This document shows, one piece after another, positions 20,867-34,688 of a stretch of DNA of 64,000 nucleotides. Numbering within the stretch: position 1 is the first letter of the stretch; each line of letters starts with the position of its first letter. A model generated the notes under the pieces. That model was not told where the DNA came from. It worked only from the letters and a program-made list of their open reading frames with translations, and searched no databases. Made by a program: the position numbers and the translations under genes. Source of the DNA: Unio delphinus (Eukaryota > Mollusca > Bivalvia > Unionida > Unionidae); NCBI GenBank assembly GCA_029339505.1, contig JAQISU010001235.1, positions 32,773,315 through 32,837,314 on the forward strand, written 5' to 3'.

Positions 20867-23429
20867 CCAGTAGTAAGTACAATTTTATCATTACATTTTG
20901 TTATTACAGGCCAGAGAACCACACACGTGATAAACCTATCTTCATTTCAATCAGAGTGCAGAAAACCCCAATTTGTTTCGCCGGAAACATCTAACATACT
21001 ACCCTGTTACATACTCCACATTTGACAGCTGTGATGTAAAATAAGCAGACATTTTCCCCCAATACTTTTAAAGATTTCCATTCTCCACAAGGTGTGATAA
21101 AAATGCGTGCCCTAATGTTAACTCACCATATCCACAGATTAACATAAAATGGCGGCAATAATGTTATATACACGTGTCTGTGAAGTACCATTCCCATGTT
21201 AAATTCCCGTGTGGGTCCAGAATACTATTCTCATTGTAAATTCTCGTTTGGGTCTATGCTCAACAGACCAATTTTAACATATAATTCTCGTTTGGGTCTA
21301 AAATGACACCCTATATATACTACTGTCGTTATCAACAGTTTCTTAACTTTTTTTTTTTAAAAAGTATTAGTATTTTATTTGCACGTATTCCTTAAGCCCA
21401 TTGATAGATTATCTTCATACAATGTAAAAATAGTTATACATATACAACTAAGACAAATAATTCGTTTCTGTCTTGTACATGAGTATCAAAGCAGGAATGA
21501 TAGAAAAGTTGTGTTACTGTTTCCTTAAACGTATATGATTTCCTTATATTGTCTAAACTATGTTCTGGACGTACCTCATATTTGGAAAGATTGTTTATGA
21601 AGCTCAGACATTTCATTTGGTGACATGCACACTTGCAAAGTCATATAAAATTCTTGCATTTAATTAAAGGTTTTAGTTGCCTATATTTGCAAAACATTTT
21701 GATATACTCTTATCATTCATAAGATGAATCATGATGGAGATTATGTGACATGCACGCTTCGCCTCTTGACTTACCTGTCAAAGTCACATTCATCTTAAAT
21801 TTACGTTAAGTATTTATGTGCTATTATATCGTACAAGCCGTCATGGATTTTGTTAATTCCACGTACGTCTATTTAGAGGCAAGCCATTTCATTATTCAAT
21901 ATGCTTGCTCTCTTCTTTCAAGGTCACGTGCTCACCAGCACTGTATTGCTCGTCGACTCAACGTGCAGCCCCGATCATATACCAAGAACTGATGTCAGAA
22001 CCATTACCCTCAAGGGTGTTTTATCTGGTGTGTTGATAACCTAAAATGAAATGAACTCATGTTTCTAATTTATCTGAATCAATGTGAAGAAAAAAATCTG
22101 AGTGCTATTTTAAGCTGAAAGAATTTTGTTGTCGCAAGCAAAAACACAACCAAGACATGATGACAGTTATTTTTTTGAAAGCCGTTGTTACACACAGTGA
22201 ATACAGCCCCTCCCCCTCCCCGTGTTGCAGCTGAATGAATGTGTGAATTGTATCAATTGATACAGAGTAAACTCTGCCAGACGGATTGACTAGAGAGGTC
22301 ATATATACACTACAGCTTTTCTTTGAGTCAAAGATGAAAACTATTTGAAATAAATCGAATACGGAATGCATTTAAGGGCATTGTTTGTTTGTATCACTAA
22401 AAAGCGTTGAAAACTGCAATACTGTCGTGTTTGCAAATGACCTATAAATACAACACTCTGTAAAACATTTTGACCTCTACATACTATTCTGACAACTCTA
22501 AATAGGGGTTATAAATGAAAATGACAGGTAGCTGTTTGTGGACAGTTTTTGTATATCCATTTGAGTATGAAAAAGCTACACATGTAAGTCTCTTTTCTGA
22601 AGTTGTCCATATGGGCTTCGTTAACAGGTAAGGTTTAGTTGATGATTTCCATCTGCATTTATTTATTTCTCCGCTGATTAATTCACGCTGGATCGTTAAA
22701 ACATCTAAGCATTTTCAATCCTTGACAAACGAGCTCATCCCTTTTAAAGTTTGGTCAAGGTCACATTCCAGAATATTTAAAGTAAGATTTTCGTTCACGT
22801 TCTTTCATTTCCTTATAGCCTAAACCTTGTCATGGATTTTGCTAATATTTTGGATGAATCATTTTAAAACGAAGGCTAACTATTATGCGTAACGCTCGCG
22901 CAATCTTTTTGATTTACAATAAAGGCCGCGTGTTGACAGTGCTTGACATGCAGATCCTGGTCTTGCAGTATTGATGAGGGAGAATTCATTAAAAATGAGA
23001 CATTTGCACTGTCGGGACCGTTTCAAATTTAATGTGTTTTTTTTTTCTTATCCTACAAACTGTAAATAAGTTGCTATAGCTTGATATTTACTTAAAGTTT
23101 GATAAGCTTCCATAACAGGAAAACTCGCGATCTCATACAAAAAATATATTGTTTTAGATTGTTGCTTATCACTTCGAAACAACATATTCTCTTAATCATT
23201 GACAAGAATAAAGCTATGAATATTTTTTCAAATGCATTATACCAGCCTTGATGTGTACACAGGCAAAGGTGTGATGATTGCATTTAGAGACAATGACGAA
23301 AGTATTGATATAGAATATTTAAAACAACTCAACGTTCAAGCCATTTCGTGTAAGTTTAAGACAGCGTATATCGTGCAGTGACGTCATTTGTTGAGGGCAG
23401 GGTGGGAGGTATTGCTGTAGCCTATATAT
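20867..23429. other. intergenic with minor diverged repeats
   Basis: Three loose copies of AAATTCTCGTTTGGGTCTA (21188-21303) are present. A diverged pair sharing GTCATGGATTTTG.TAAT lies near 21840 and 22830. No open frame shows recognisable similarity. Confidence 0.55.
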
Positions 23430-24030
23430 TAATAATAATGAGGACTTGGTATAGCGCCTAATCTTTAGAAGCTCCAAGCGCTTTACACCATCTATAATGA
23501 TATAACTACACTACATAAAAACAAACAACAAAAACCATGAAATCGGAAAACACAAAAACATGCTGAAAAATTAGATACAAAACATTAAGCTTCTAAGTTT
23601 GTTCATGTAGTCGAAAAAGGTGAGTTTTAAGAGCACTCTTAAATGGGACCACTGTATCCTTCTGTCTAATTTCATTGGGCAATTCGTTCCACATCGCCGG
23701 GTCATGGTATGAAAAAGAACGTTGTCCGTATGACTTCGTTTTCATAGTGGGAACAACGAGTATACGATTGTCAGAAGAGGAGCGTAAGTATCTTGCTGGT
23801 GTATACACATTGGTGAGGCCGGATAGGTATGTTGGACTGGAGTCTGTCAATGAAACATAGCACTGAGAACACATTTTGTGTTTGATTCTGCATCGAATTG
23901 ATAGCCAGTGTAGGGTACAGAGCAGTGCAGTGATGGGGTGTGCTCTGATCGAGGTACTTTAAGATGATCCGAGCAGCTGTGTTTTTAATTTTTTGAAGTT
24001 TCTGGAGTAGATATTGTGATGATCCAGACA
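23430..24030 (-). pseudogene. LINE (CR1/L2/Rex-type) reverse transcriptase C-terminal fragment
   Basis: Read on the - strand, 24030 to 23876 gives LQKLQKIKNTAARIIL; then a frame at 23874-23593 gives SSPTYLSGL, YTPARYLRSSS, VPTMKTKSYGQRSF, WNELPNEIR and FKSALKTHLF. This is the conserved C-terminal stretch of many non-LTR retrotransposon RTs (classically Y.P.R.LRSS, the tyrosine-G-.R.F motif, WN.LP..IR, FK..LKT.LF). The 3' end runs into an ATT-rich tail at 23430-23442, as expected of a LINE. It is 5'-truncated and frame-shifted near 23875. Confidence 0.85.
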
Positions 24031-25592
<1,562 letters not shown>

Positions 25593-25595
<3 letters not shown>

Positions 25596-25893
25596 AGTGA
25601 TTATGATTTTTAACGTAGCTTTAACAATTGTTCAGTCATATCGCTACGATGTCTGCAATGAGGCAGTTTATAGTAATGTTTTGCCGCAGACATGTAGCAT
25701 GATGTCCCACCCAATCACATTATCCTGACACCAGGCCGACCAGTCCTAACTCTAACCTCTTAATGCTGGGGGCCAAACGAGGCAACTGTTAGCACCATTT
25801 CTGTAAGTCTTTGGTACGATTCGGACGGGGATCGAACCAGAGACCTCCTGTATCCGCGGCGGAAGCTCCAACCACTACACCACCGGAGTGGTC
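25593..25893 (-). mobile_element. tRNA-derived SINE, family A
   Basis: In reverse: tail near 25593, CTCTAACCTCTTAATGC body, B box GGTTCGATCCCCGTCC (complement at about 25824-25840) and A-box region GGTGTAGTGGTTGGAGC (complement near 25868-25885). The tRNA-like head is among the best preserved in the window. Confidence 0.85.
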
Positions 25894-26363
25894 CTTATGT
25901 ATATGGGAATTTGATGAAATGAAACATGTTTGAGAAGGCTTCTCACCTACATGGACAAGGTTTCAATGATAGACGTTTTGTAATATCAGCATGAGTGCTC
26001 GTACCAATATACAGAATTATCATTTAGAGAAAATTGGCGTTAATTCTTTTTAATTTAGGATTGGGATGGGGTGGACAGTCTGTTTTGTAAGTACATCAAA
26101 ATCAGTTGAAACTATTTTGCTGAAACTATCTTAAAAGACATTATGCATAAAGTGAGTTTATAGAAATTTTAAAACAGGACAAAACGAACAAACATTTAAG
26201 GAGACATGAGTTTCCTTGTCAGTACAAAGTATCGGCATGTCCTTCGGGTAACTGTATTTTTGTAGTTTAAGCAATAACGCTTGCCGTCACACTTAAACGA
26301 AAATCAAGATATGACGATCTAAGTAAAACGTATCTCTTGATGATTTGTTTTTATGTTGAAATA

Positions 26364-26582
26364 AACCGCTGGGTGGCTGAGACTCTAACGCGTTCGCGCA
26401 CACATTTCACTTCTGTCCGCGTCGGTTCGGGTCGCGTCTCAGCCCTTGTATTTGAGAAAGCCTAACAGTAGCTTCCGTTGGGTCTCTGTCCTTCCCATAG
26501 TTCTTCCTCCAACAAAATATATTGGGCGCTACGAATAGAATGTCCATTGATGAAAAATGACGTTAAACCGCGCAAAACAAAC
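26364..26582 (+). mobile_element. tRNA-derived SINE, family B
   Basis: A head with CTGGGTGGCTGAGACTCTAA (A-box-like) and a GGTTCGGGTCGCGTC B-box-like segment is followed by AGAAAGCC..AGTAGCTTCCG, GTTCTTCCTCCAACAAAATA, TTGGGCGCTAC and AAAAATGACGTTAAACCGC. Confidence 0.75.
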
Positions 26583-26834
26583 AACAAAAAGAACAATTCG
26601 TAACATCTCAGAACTTCAACTTATTGTTATTATGCTTTTTAAAATTCATTGTCAAAGTTTATGTATATCTTTTGCTTGTCTTTAATAAATAAACGTTTGA
26701 CATCAACCCACAACACTGATTGGTACACTGGTTAGAACATCCATAAAACGTCCGGGAACTATTTTATTTATCTGTGGCAATGCACTGCTCTTAGGACAGA
26801 CACTAGCGTCTTAGAGATTAACGCTCTCTATCGT

Positions 26835-26990
26835 ATCATATTAAAAGTTTCTCTCGTGTCATATATCAAAGGTTTTCTGTCATATTATCTTAAAGGTTTT
26901 GGCATGTCATATTAAAAGTTTTCTATTTCTGTCATATTACAGGTTTTCTGTCATATCATATAAAAGGTTTTATGTCCTATCATAGAGGTT
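26835..26990. repeat. degenerate ~25-bp tandem repeat
   Basis: About six loose units of the pattern GTCATAT(TA/CA)..TAAAGGTTTTCT with small indels. Confidence 0.7.
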
Positions 26991-27619
26991 CTTGTATCAA
27001 CATAGATTTAATAGAAACCCATATTAGTGAACCGAAATTTCATATTTTTTTTTTTTAAAGTCATGTATCAATAATTTAAACAGTCATTACAGGGTATATA
27101 AAACATAGAGATAGGTTTGGTTAATTTGATTCTCTTGTTTTTCAGACTGATTGGCACCATGTATTCCGTTCTTTTCCTCCTCGCAAATGATAGCTAAACA
27201 CTGTATCGTTCATTAGTTTCAAAGAATGTTTTTCAAACTCGTTAGCTTTTTGTCTCAGACTGGTATTTAACAGAATGCGCGATTTTAACCAATGTTGCTC
27301 ATCAAACAGAACAATTCGGTGCATCTTTTTCAGATTTTTTGTATGTAACAGACTGGATACTTGTTTTTATAGTTCAATGTGCAGTTCAATTTCAACAGTC
27401 CGATTTCTATAATTGTAATCATTTATCAGTTTAGTTTGCAAGGGAGATAAGTCATTGTCATGTGGAATTAACGTCTCTGGAACTAAATAGCTGTCCTTGA
27501 AATGATCACATAAACACTTTGGAGTCACCGAGTCTGCTTTTAATATCCAACTATTATTGCTCTTGTCTAGTATTTCAGTCTCTCACCTTATTTTGATTAT
27601 CTTAAAGGTTTTCTATCTG

Positions 27620-27661
<42 letters not shown>

Positions 27662-29007
27662 TTTTATCTGCATGTATTGGCTTACAGCCCATCATATAAA
27701 TTATTGGCTTATATAATGAATAATCTTGACATTTCGTAGCTGCAGTCACATTTTATCTTGCCAGCTATGTGTGACCAGCATTCATTATTTGCTTTTGATT
27801 AACTATGTGATATCGAACTAATTCATCCCCATTGTCCCCATTGTCCGCTCTCGATCATTAAAAAATGTCATTTTATCAGAGTTAAGACCAATCTGTGGAA
27901 CAAATTTATGTGTATATTCCATGTTTTTTGTTGTTTTGTTTTTGTTGTTGACTTACTCGGAATCTTTCTGGGTATTATTTGACATTTATCATCAGTGGGT
28001 TTTTGTTGTTTCTTTTTTATATTGACCCAAGACTGTTTGTTTTATGCTCAATGCTATATATTCAATCACATCAGAAAACAATATTGCGCTATCCGTTTGT
28101 TCCAGTCAAAAGGTTCAGCGACCACCCGACTAACCTACTGTTCACTGTGTTCAAGTGTTTGCTTTCTTAAGTATGGTTGTTTAAAGTGTGCTTTTACTAC
28201 TCAAATTATCTCGACTTGCTTATTGACGTGACTAAACCCAATCGCGACACACCCTCTTTTTGTGTAAGTCAACATATGAGACCAGCTTCTCCAAAAAGGA
28301 CTTTTGATTTCAATGCTGCTTCATGCATTCACATATCTTTATGTTGTATCAACCATTATTTTAATTACTGTACCTTTGTGTCACGTGGCTTTCATGCACG
28401 CACCACAGACAAGACCAGCTGCTCATTAGACTGCTTGGTCGCTTCATGTCTACGTAACAGGGATTCTTGATTTTGTATTTAACGCTGAAATTTTGAATCC
28501 TTTTCTATACATTATTGTTATATTAGTTTTTAATTATCATGTTTTCGAGAGGTGGTTCTTGGCTATTAACTATGCATACGCTCCCGTTTGTTTGTACCCA
28601 ATACAGATTAAATAAAAAAGCTTCAAAGATATAAAACAATGCACAAACCTAGTCATTTCATTCATTGATTTATAATTTCTTACCTGATTGTTGCCAAGGG
28701 GTCCAAAACACTGTCAAAGTATTGGTGTTCTAACGCAAACAGAAACCCACGATATCAACAACCTAACGTTTCTGGTTTCTCGAATAGTCTATTTCAGTAA
28801 AAACTGTCGTCTGAGTCCAGTATTTGCACTGGCTAGTTTTAGTATTTCTAAAAACAATGGAACAAATAAATAGGAGGAGCTCTTGCATACATGTGTGTTG
28901 CTTAAAAACACAATCTGGCTCAAGCATATATGGCGACCGTGTTGATTGTAAACGTCAAAACGTTGACAATGTTTGGGACGCCTTAGAGACAATCCTCCTC
29001 CTCCTAC
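26991..29007. other. intergenic; (TG)n at 27620-27661
   Basis: A 42-bp (TG)n microsatellite is the only clear element. Overlapping small open frames at 27979-28470 and 28688-29045 show no recognisable domain. Confidence 0.6.
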
Positions 29008-31293
29008 TCGACATCATCATCATCATCATCAGTCTCTTGATCTAGTGTGGTCGTTGAGGCACTATGCTGCTGAACATCTGACCAGTTCCATCCACTTGTC
29101 TCGATCATATGCCAATGCTCGTGTCTCCGCAACACTTTTCCTGGTCCATTCTGTGATGTTGTCAGCACACCTTTTTCTCTGTCTATCTCTCCTTCTGCCA
29201 CCCTTGACGTTGACCTGCAGTACTGTATTGTGGATAGACTGCTGGCTCGAGTAACATGGCCAAACCATTTCAGCTTTCCCTTTTTGACAGTGGTGAGGAG
29301 GTCTTCATAATGGCCTACATTGTGTCTGATGGTGTTAGACATTTTTTTAATTTGTCATGTGGTCCATATAAGGGATGCCAATGATGGTTCTGTAGCATCT
29401 CATTTCATGCGCCTGGAATCTTCGTTGTAATTCTGCTGTCAGGTCCATGCCTCACATGAATAAAACAATATGAAGATAAATAGTGCTCACAATAGTTCTT
29501 ATTTTTGTTTTCAGATAGATATTCTTGTCTCTCCAGAGGGGTCTAAGCTTTACCATAGATGCCGTTGTTTGTGCTGCTCGGGTCAAAATTGTCGCTTTTG
29601 ATACCTCTTTGGTGATTATGGAACCAATATATTTGAACTGGTCCAGTGTTTCCGGTGCCTGTCCTCTGACTTTAATCTTGGCTGTGATTTGTTTGCCACT
29701 ATTTGTCATCAGCTTTGTCTTCTCAGCGCTTATCTCCATGTAAAATCTGGAAGATATTTCATCCAGGTTCTTCACTAAGGTAGTCCGTCTTCACTGCCTG
29801 CCAGCCCATCAATGTCGGCTGAAAAGCGTATGTTGGTGATGTTACGCCCTCCGATGCTGACTGTCCCACGGTGGTTTTCCAGGGCGTCGCACATAACGCG
29901 CTCTAAGAGCAGATGTTAAAAAGTGTGGGTGACACGAGACAGCCTTGACGTACTCCAACTCATGTCTTGAACCAGTCCTCACAGAACCTTGAGCAGCTAC
30001 TGCAATGGTAGTCTTGGCGTGAAGCTGTTTGATGGTATTAGTCAAAGTTTGACCCATGTTGTATATCTTCATTGTTGCCTACAATACCTCATGTAAAACT
30101 CTTTCTTCAATGCTCTTATTGCTGACTTCACTTCTTCTTTGAGATTGGGGTTTGGAACTTCAGGTGCCTCTTGGTCTATTGTGGACGGACGGATGTAGAT
30201 TTTTTTTTTACAAAATCATTCCATCATTCTGCAATGTCACTTGCTTCTGTGAGGCATTTTCCATTTTCATCTTGAATGGTACTGACTCAAGGATGCTTCT
30301 GTCTGGTTAAGTCTTTCACAATTTGGAATGCCTTTTTGCTGTTATTCTTTATCAGACTGCTCTCTATTTCTGTGCACTTTTGTCCATCCAATTTTCTTTG
30401 CTTTCTTCAAGTTGTGTTCCTGTTATTCTTGTTTATTTCTCGGTACTCCATTACCCCTGTTGTGTGTCTGGTGTTTTTGAGGTCTCTTCGGGTATCACAC
30501 AGATTCAGAATCTCTTATGTAACCCAGTTTTTTTTCTTTGGGCGATGGCGACCAATGATGTCCGTGGCAGCTGTTGTCATGACTGTGTTGAAAGTGTCTG
30601 TGATCACTTTAACATCAAGATCCATCACAAGGAGTGGAGCAAATTTTCCTCCAATTGTGGCCCGAAACGACTTGCAGTTGTTAGGATCCTTCAGTTGTTC
30701 AAGGCTGAATTTGAACATGATTTTCTTTGGCTTGTTATTTTTTTTCCCCCAGTCTCAATGGGAAGTTCATAATTACGAGGTCGTGATCACTCCCAACATC
30801 AGTACATGGGAACGATCTTGTTTTTGCTCTGTTGATGCCAGAATGGTAATGGTTTTGAACTAGTATGTATTTGATCTGGTTATGATTGGTTCCATTTGGT
30901 GCGTGCTATGTCCATCATATTGTGAAGCTTTATGTTGGCCCAGGGTGTTTGGCTGGTACCAAGTTGTTGTAAGTTGGGAACTCGATCAGCCGTCTCGCTC
31001 TTTCATTGGTAAGCTCATTGCAAGAAGGTCCACAATGATCATCCCAGTCTTTTAGAGCATCTGTGACAACTTTGGCATTCCAGTCTCCTTGGATGATGAG
31101 GATGTCTTTTTTTTACTTACCATGTTTTACCATGTTTATTATAACCTGGAGTTTGTTGTAAAACTCCTCTATTTCTTCATCATCGTGATCAGTAGTTGGA
31201 CATTAGACTTGGATAATTGTGATGTTAAAGGGAGATGCTTTCAGTCGAATGGAGATGATTCTGCTAGATATGGGGCGACATTCAAGCACAGAT
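29008..31293 (-). pseudogene. 5'-truncated, decayed RTE-like non-LTR retrotransposon (EN-RT polyprotein)
   Basis: Read on the - strand from 31293: an APE-type endonuclease (PISSRIISIRLKASPFNIT; TTDHDDEEIEEFYNKLQ; QGDWNAKVVTDA; GSDHDLVIMNF at about 30776-30801). A linker follows (FAPLLVMDLDV, HRPKKKNWVT, 30515-30718). Then comes RT (LTNTIKQLHAKTTIAV; TNIRF-SADIDGLAGSED at about 29790-29831; DEISSRFYMEISAEKTKLMT; FKYIGSIIT). The C-terminal region is LKWFGHVTRASSLSTI. Many frameshifts and stops interrupt it, and the catalytic FADD box reads FSAD. The 3' end carries a (GAT)n tail near 29012-29035, typical of RTE-class elements. It cannot code for active protein. The + strand ORFs at 30276-30863 and 30323-30772 are antisense shadows. 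Confidence 0.9.
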
Positions 31294-33073
31294 GCACACG
31301 ATATGTTTTATTAAATACAATGATTTTTGATGAAATATTAAAGAATGTTAATAATATATCAAGATATAGTGTATTACTTTTTATTTATATTTATCCATTT
31401 ATTTACTATTTATTTTTCTTAAATGTGCATTATACATGATACAAATAGCAATAAAACTGTTAATCTTTATTTATTCATTAAAGAAATTGCAACGTTTTGT
31501 TTTAGATAGTTATCAATAGTGCTGATATATGTATTGTTAAGATGAGTGTTATGTATTTATGTATTAAAATGTCATTTGTCTGCGCTTTATATCCCTGTTT
31601 CCATGTCGATTTTTCTTTAAAGAGTGGGACACTTAGGTTAAAATTGTGAGCTATGCCGTCATCTTGTTTATGTCATATTGTTTGTATCATTGATCACTTG
31701 GAAACAGACTATATTTAATGACGTTCGTTAATTTTTTATTAGTTTCATTTGTGAGTGAACTAAAAAAGGCTATTTCGTCCATTTGAAAGTAGAGATGATC
31801 AAGTTAGCGATGTGTACGAGTTCAATGAATCACAAATGAACCTTTCAGAGAAGGGAACAAATGAACGTCATATTGGCAATGTCAACAACAAACGTAGGAG
31901 ACGTAGTATTGAAAATACCGTTCTGATCATTTAAACATTTTTTTTCTCGAAATGTTCGTAATTTTTCGCAAATAGTATTGAGACAATGACCAATATTGTC
32001 TAGGGTCTAAAAATAGCATAGAAAAGAATACTGAGGCCAAAGGTTTATCGCGTATCTATCAGATATATACTATTTTATAAGTCTAGACATTAAATTGGGG
32101 TGAAAGAAAAAAGCAACTTTAGGTTTTGGTAGAAAATGAAGAGTTTCAGAGCCACCAAGCCAAGACGATAAAGAGTTCTTATTTTCGCTGGCTAATGGAC
32201 TGTCGTAAAGAAGATGGTTTGCAATTTTCCATCTTAACTTTATTGAAACAAAGTTTTGGATTTAGGCTAACGATCCAAGCCATACAAGTCATACACGTAG
32301 CTGTGGGACGTACAAAGATAATGCAAGTGACAATGCATAAACATGTCTTCTTCAGCTGGTAATTTAAATAGCAAAAAAAAAAAAAAAAATAAAACCACTT
32401 AAATTTTTTGCATTATGAATTTCCTTAAAAATGTACTTTTTTAAGTTCTGCAAATCCGAATTACATGACCTATGTCATGGGTTCCCAAACCTGATTTAAA
32501 AAAACGCGAAATTGCACTTTAATTTCAACTACATTTCCAAATGCAATCACATTATCTTTACTGCACTCAAAATGAAAAAAAAAAAAAAAAAACACCCATA
32601 ATATTCCATAGTGTTTTTTTTTATTAAAAAGAAGATTTCAAGTGAAAAAATTCGTATTTTCTCCACATTATGCTTCCAAACAATCAATTAAAGGACAGAA
32701 ATAACCATGCAGCGGATTGAAGGATGGTCACTGCGGTGAAGGCTCGAGTGCTCAAATCACATCTTCATCATACGGAATTGACACAGCTTATAAATCGAGT
32801 CCATCATAGGCAGAAAAGCAGAATTGACTTGAATCGACAGAGAAACAAAATCATTCAATTCAATCGACTGGATAGCGCTTTCATTCACAACATGACTCAT
32901 TTTCATGTAGACCAAAACGATAATTATTTTCGAAACTAATGAGCACGCGGTCAAATTCAAAGATCGTTGAGTGGTGTTATGTGCTCATTAATAGTGTTAC
33001 TGTGTATTGAATAATGTTTGTTTGTGTATTTATTTGTGGAATACAGCATAAATTCAGTTATCTTGTTTCTTGT

Positions 33074-33076
<3 letters not shown>
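31294..33076. other. intergenic, no feature recognised
   Basis: AT-rich, with A-runs at about 32373 and 32576. The frame at 32126-32362 lacks similarity to anything I recognise. Confidence 0.6.
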
Positions 33077-33140
<64 letters not shown>

Positions 33141-33244
33141 TTGTTGTTGTTATTATTATAATTAGTGATGTTGTTGTTGTTGTTATTATTATTATTAGTA
33201 GTAGTAGTAGTAGTAGTAGTATTGTTGTTGTTATTATTATAATA

Positions 33245-33287
<43 letters not shown>
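33077..33287. repeat. compound trinucleotide microsatellite (ATT/AGT/GTT)
   Basis: Blocks of (ATT)n, (AGT)n, (GTT)n and again (ATT)n alternate twice, suggesting an internal duplication of an ATT-AGT-GTT-ATT module. The open frame through it is low complexity. Confidence 0.97.
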
Positions 33288-33288
<1 letters not shown>

Positions 33289-34200
33289 GCCTCAGAATGC
33301 GACAAATTAAAAGGTCACATCAATTGTACGGAAAAATATGAACTCGTTTTTTTTTCCTGGATTAGTACTGCACTCCCAAAGTGGTGCAGAAAAACTCGAT
33401 AATATTTACCATTACAAATGCAGTAAGCTATAACTACTGTTGTGGTATGCGATGCATTTAAACACGTATTTTTGTCCATTATCTTTTAAAGCGAGCAAGC
33501 CATTTTTTAGATTGAATTTTTAGCAAAGATATAGGGCATTGGAAACTTTATATTACAGCTTTTGTTACTTTTCAAGTAACTTTCTCCTTTTTTATAATTT
33601 TTTTAAAAATTAGGTTTTTAGTAGTGCACACGTTAAGAATCCCTAATAACTACACTACTTATAATGAAAGTAGCTCTTACTGTCATAACAAATACATTAA
33701 GATGATTATCTCCCTTGTGCCATTATTAATGTTGTTTAACAAATCCAATCTATTTTTTTGTTCGTTATGCCTTTTTAAACCAATATGTATCGTGTGTCAA
33801 CTTCTCTGAATTACAGGGGCTCGTATCGTTGATTAGAATTTAACTGTCAGTCATACAGTAGTATTAAATAATAGCAATAATATGATTTTATACTGTATGT
33901 ATATCTGATAGTTAAATTGTAAGTTCACTTGCTCTGAAGAAGAAAAATTTGGCAAATATGCTTTAATTTGTTAATATGTGAACTATGAACTTCTTAGTAG
34001 TCTTCCCTTAAGCGGGATTTGATCATCCACGAAATTCTGAAATAATCTTTGGCATGGGAAATATATATTTTTCAACATGGTATACATCTTACTTAAATTA
34101 AATATATGTAAAAAAAATAAACAAGCAGAAAAAGATACCTAAAACGCATAGTTGTTAAATTTGAATTAATCATTCTATTATGCAAAATATTATTTGATGA
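33288..34200. other. intergenic, upstream of RNF11
   Basis: AT-rich, with no repeat or coding signal I can support. Confidence 0.6.
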
Positions 34201-34580
34201 CATCACTGATGCCCGCATCTGTTGCAGATCAGAAACGTCACTAGGTCTTCCAATTACTGGGTATTAGTGCGCCATCATCTCGTTTGACAGACACAGTTCT
34301 AATTTGAACGAAAATTGCTGAATACGATATCAAACACGAGCACAAAAAATGTGTATCCTATAACGATATAATAAACTATGATATAAATGAAATCACGGCT
34401 TGATTGCAGATCTATATTTGCGAATGACGTCAACGCGGATTTATCGAGACTAGACGGATATAATGCGGCAAATGTTTATGTTTTGTCAGGTGTTCAGTGT
34501 TATGTGATGAAAATACATATGTTTTGCGACCTTCTATAACATGTCAGCGTGTTAATCTGTTTATTTGAGATTGAGTAAAG
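34201..34580 (+). promoter_or_regulatory. probable RNF11 promoter / 5' UTR with CRE palindrome
   Basis: The 380 bp before the RNF11 start are less AT-rich than their surroundings. They contain a full CREB/ATF site TGACGTCA at 34425-34432 and a half site ACGTCA near 34229. No TATA box is obvious at a fixed distance. An in-frame TGA lies 9 nt before the start codon, so the coding start cannot lie further upstream in this exon. The transcription start is inferred to be in this interval. Confidence 0.4.
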
Positions 34581-34688
34581 ATGGGTAACTGTTTGAAAGC
34601 GCAGAGTGCGGACGATATTTCCTTGCTGAGGGGTACTGAAACCCAAGACGGTAATGATCAGGCATTGGGACCCCCACCACCTTACCAG
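34581..34688 (+). CDS. RNF11: RNF11 exon 1 (MGNC ... PPPPYQ)
   Basis: 36 codons. Protein similarity requires the exon to end after CAG (Q36), where the genome reads CAG|GCATGT: a GC donor. The nearest GT (34693) would add four bases and shift the frame of exon 2. Confidence 0.93.

Noticed and set aside
30276..30863. 195-codon + strand open frame
   Set aside because: Antisense to the RTE-like LINE; the - strand shows clear endonuclease and RT similarity.
33014..33310. 98-codon Ile/Ser/Val-rich frame
   Set aside because: Encoded by the trinucleotide microsatellite.
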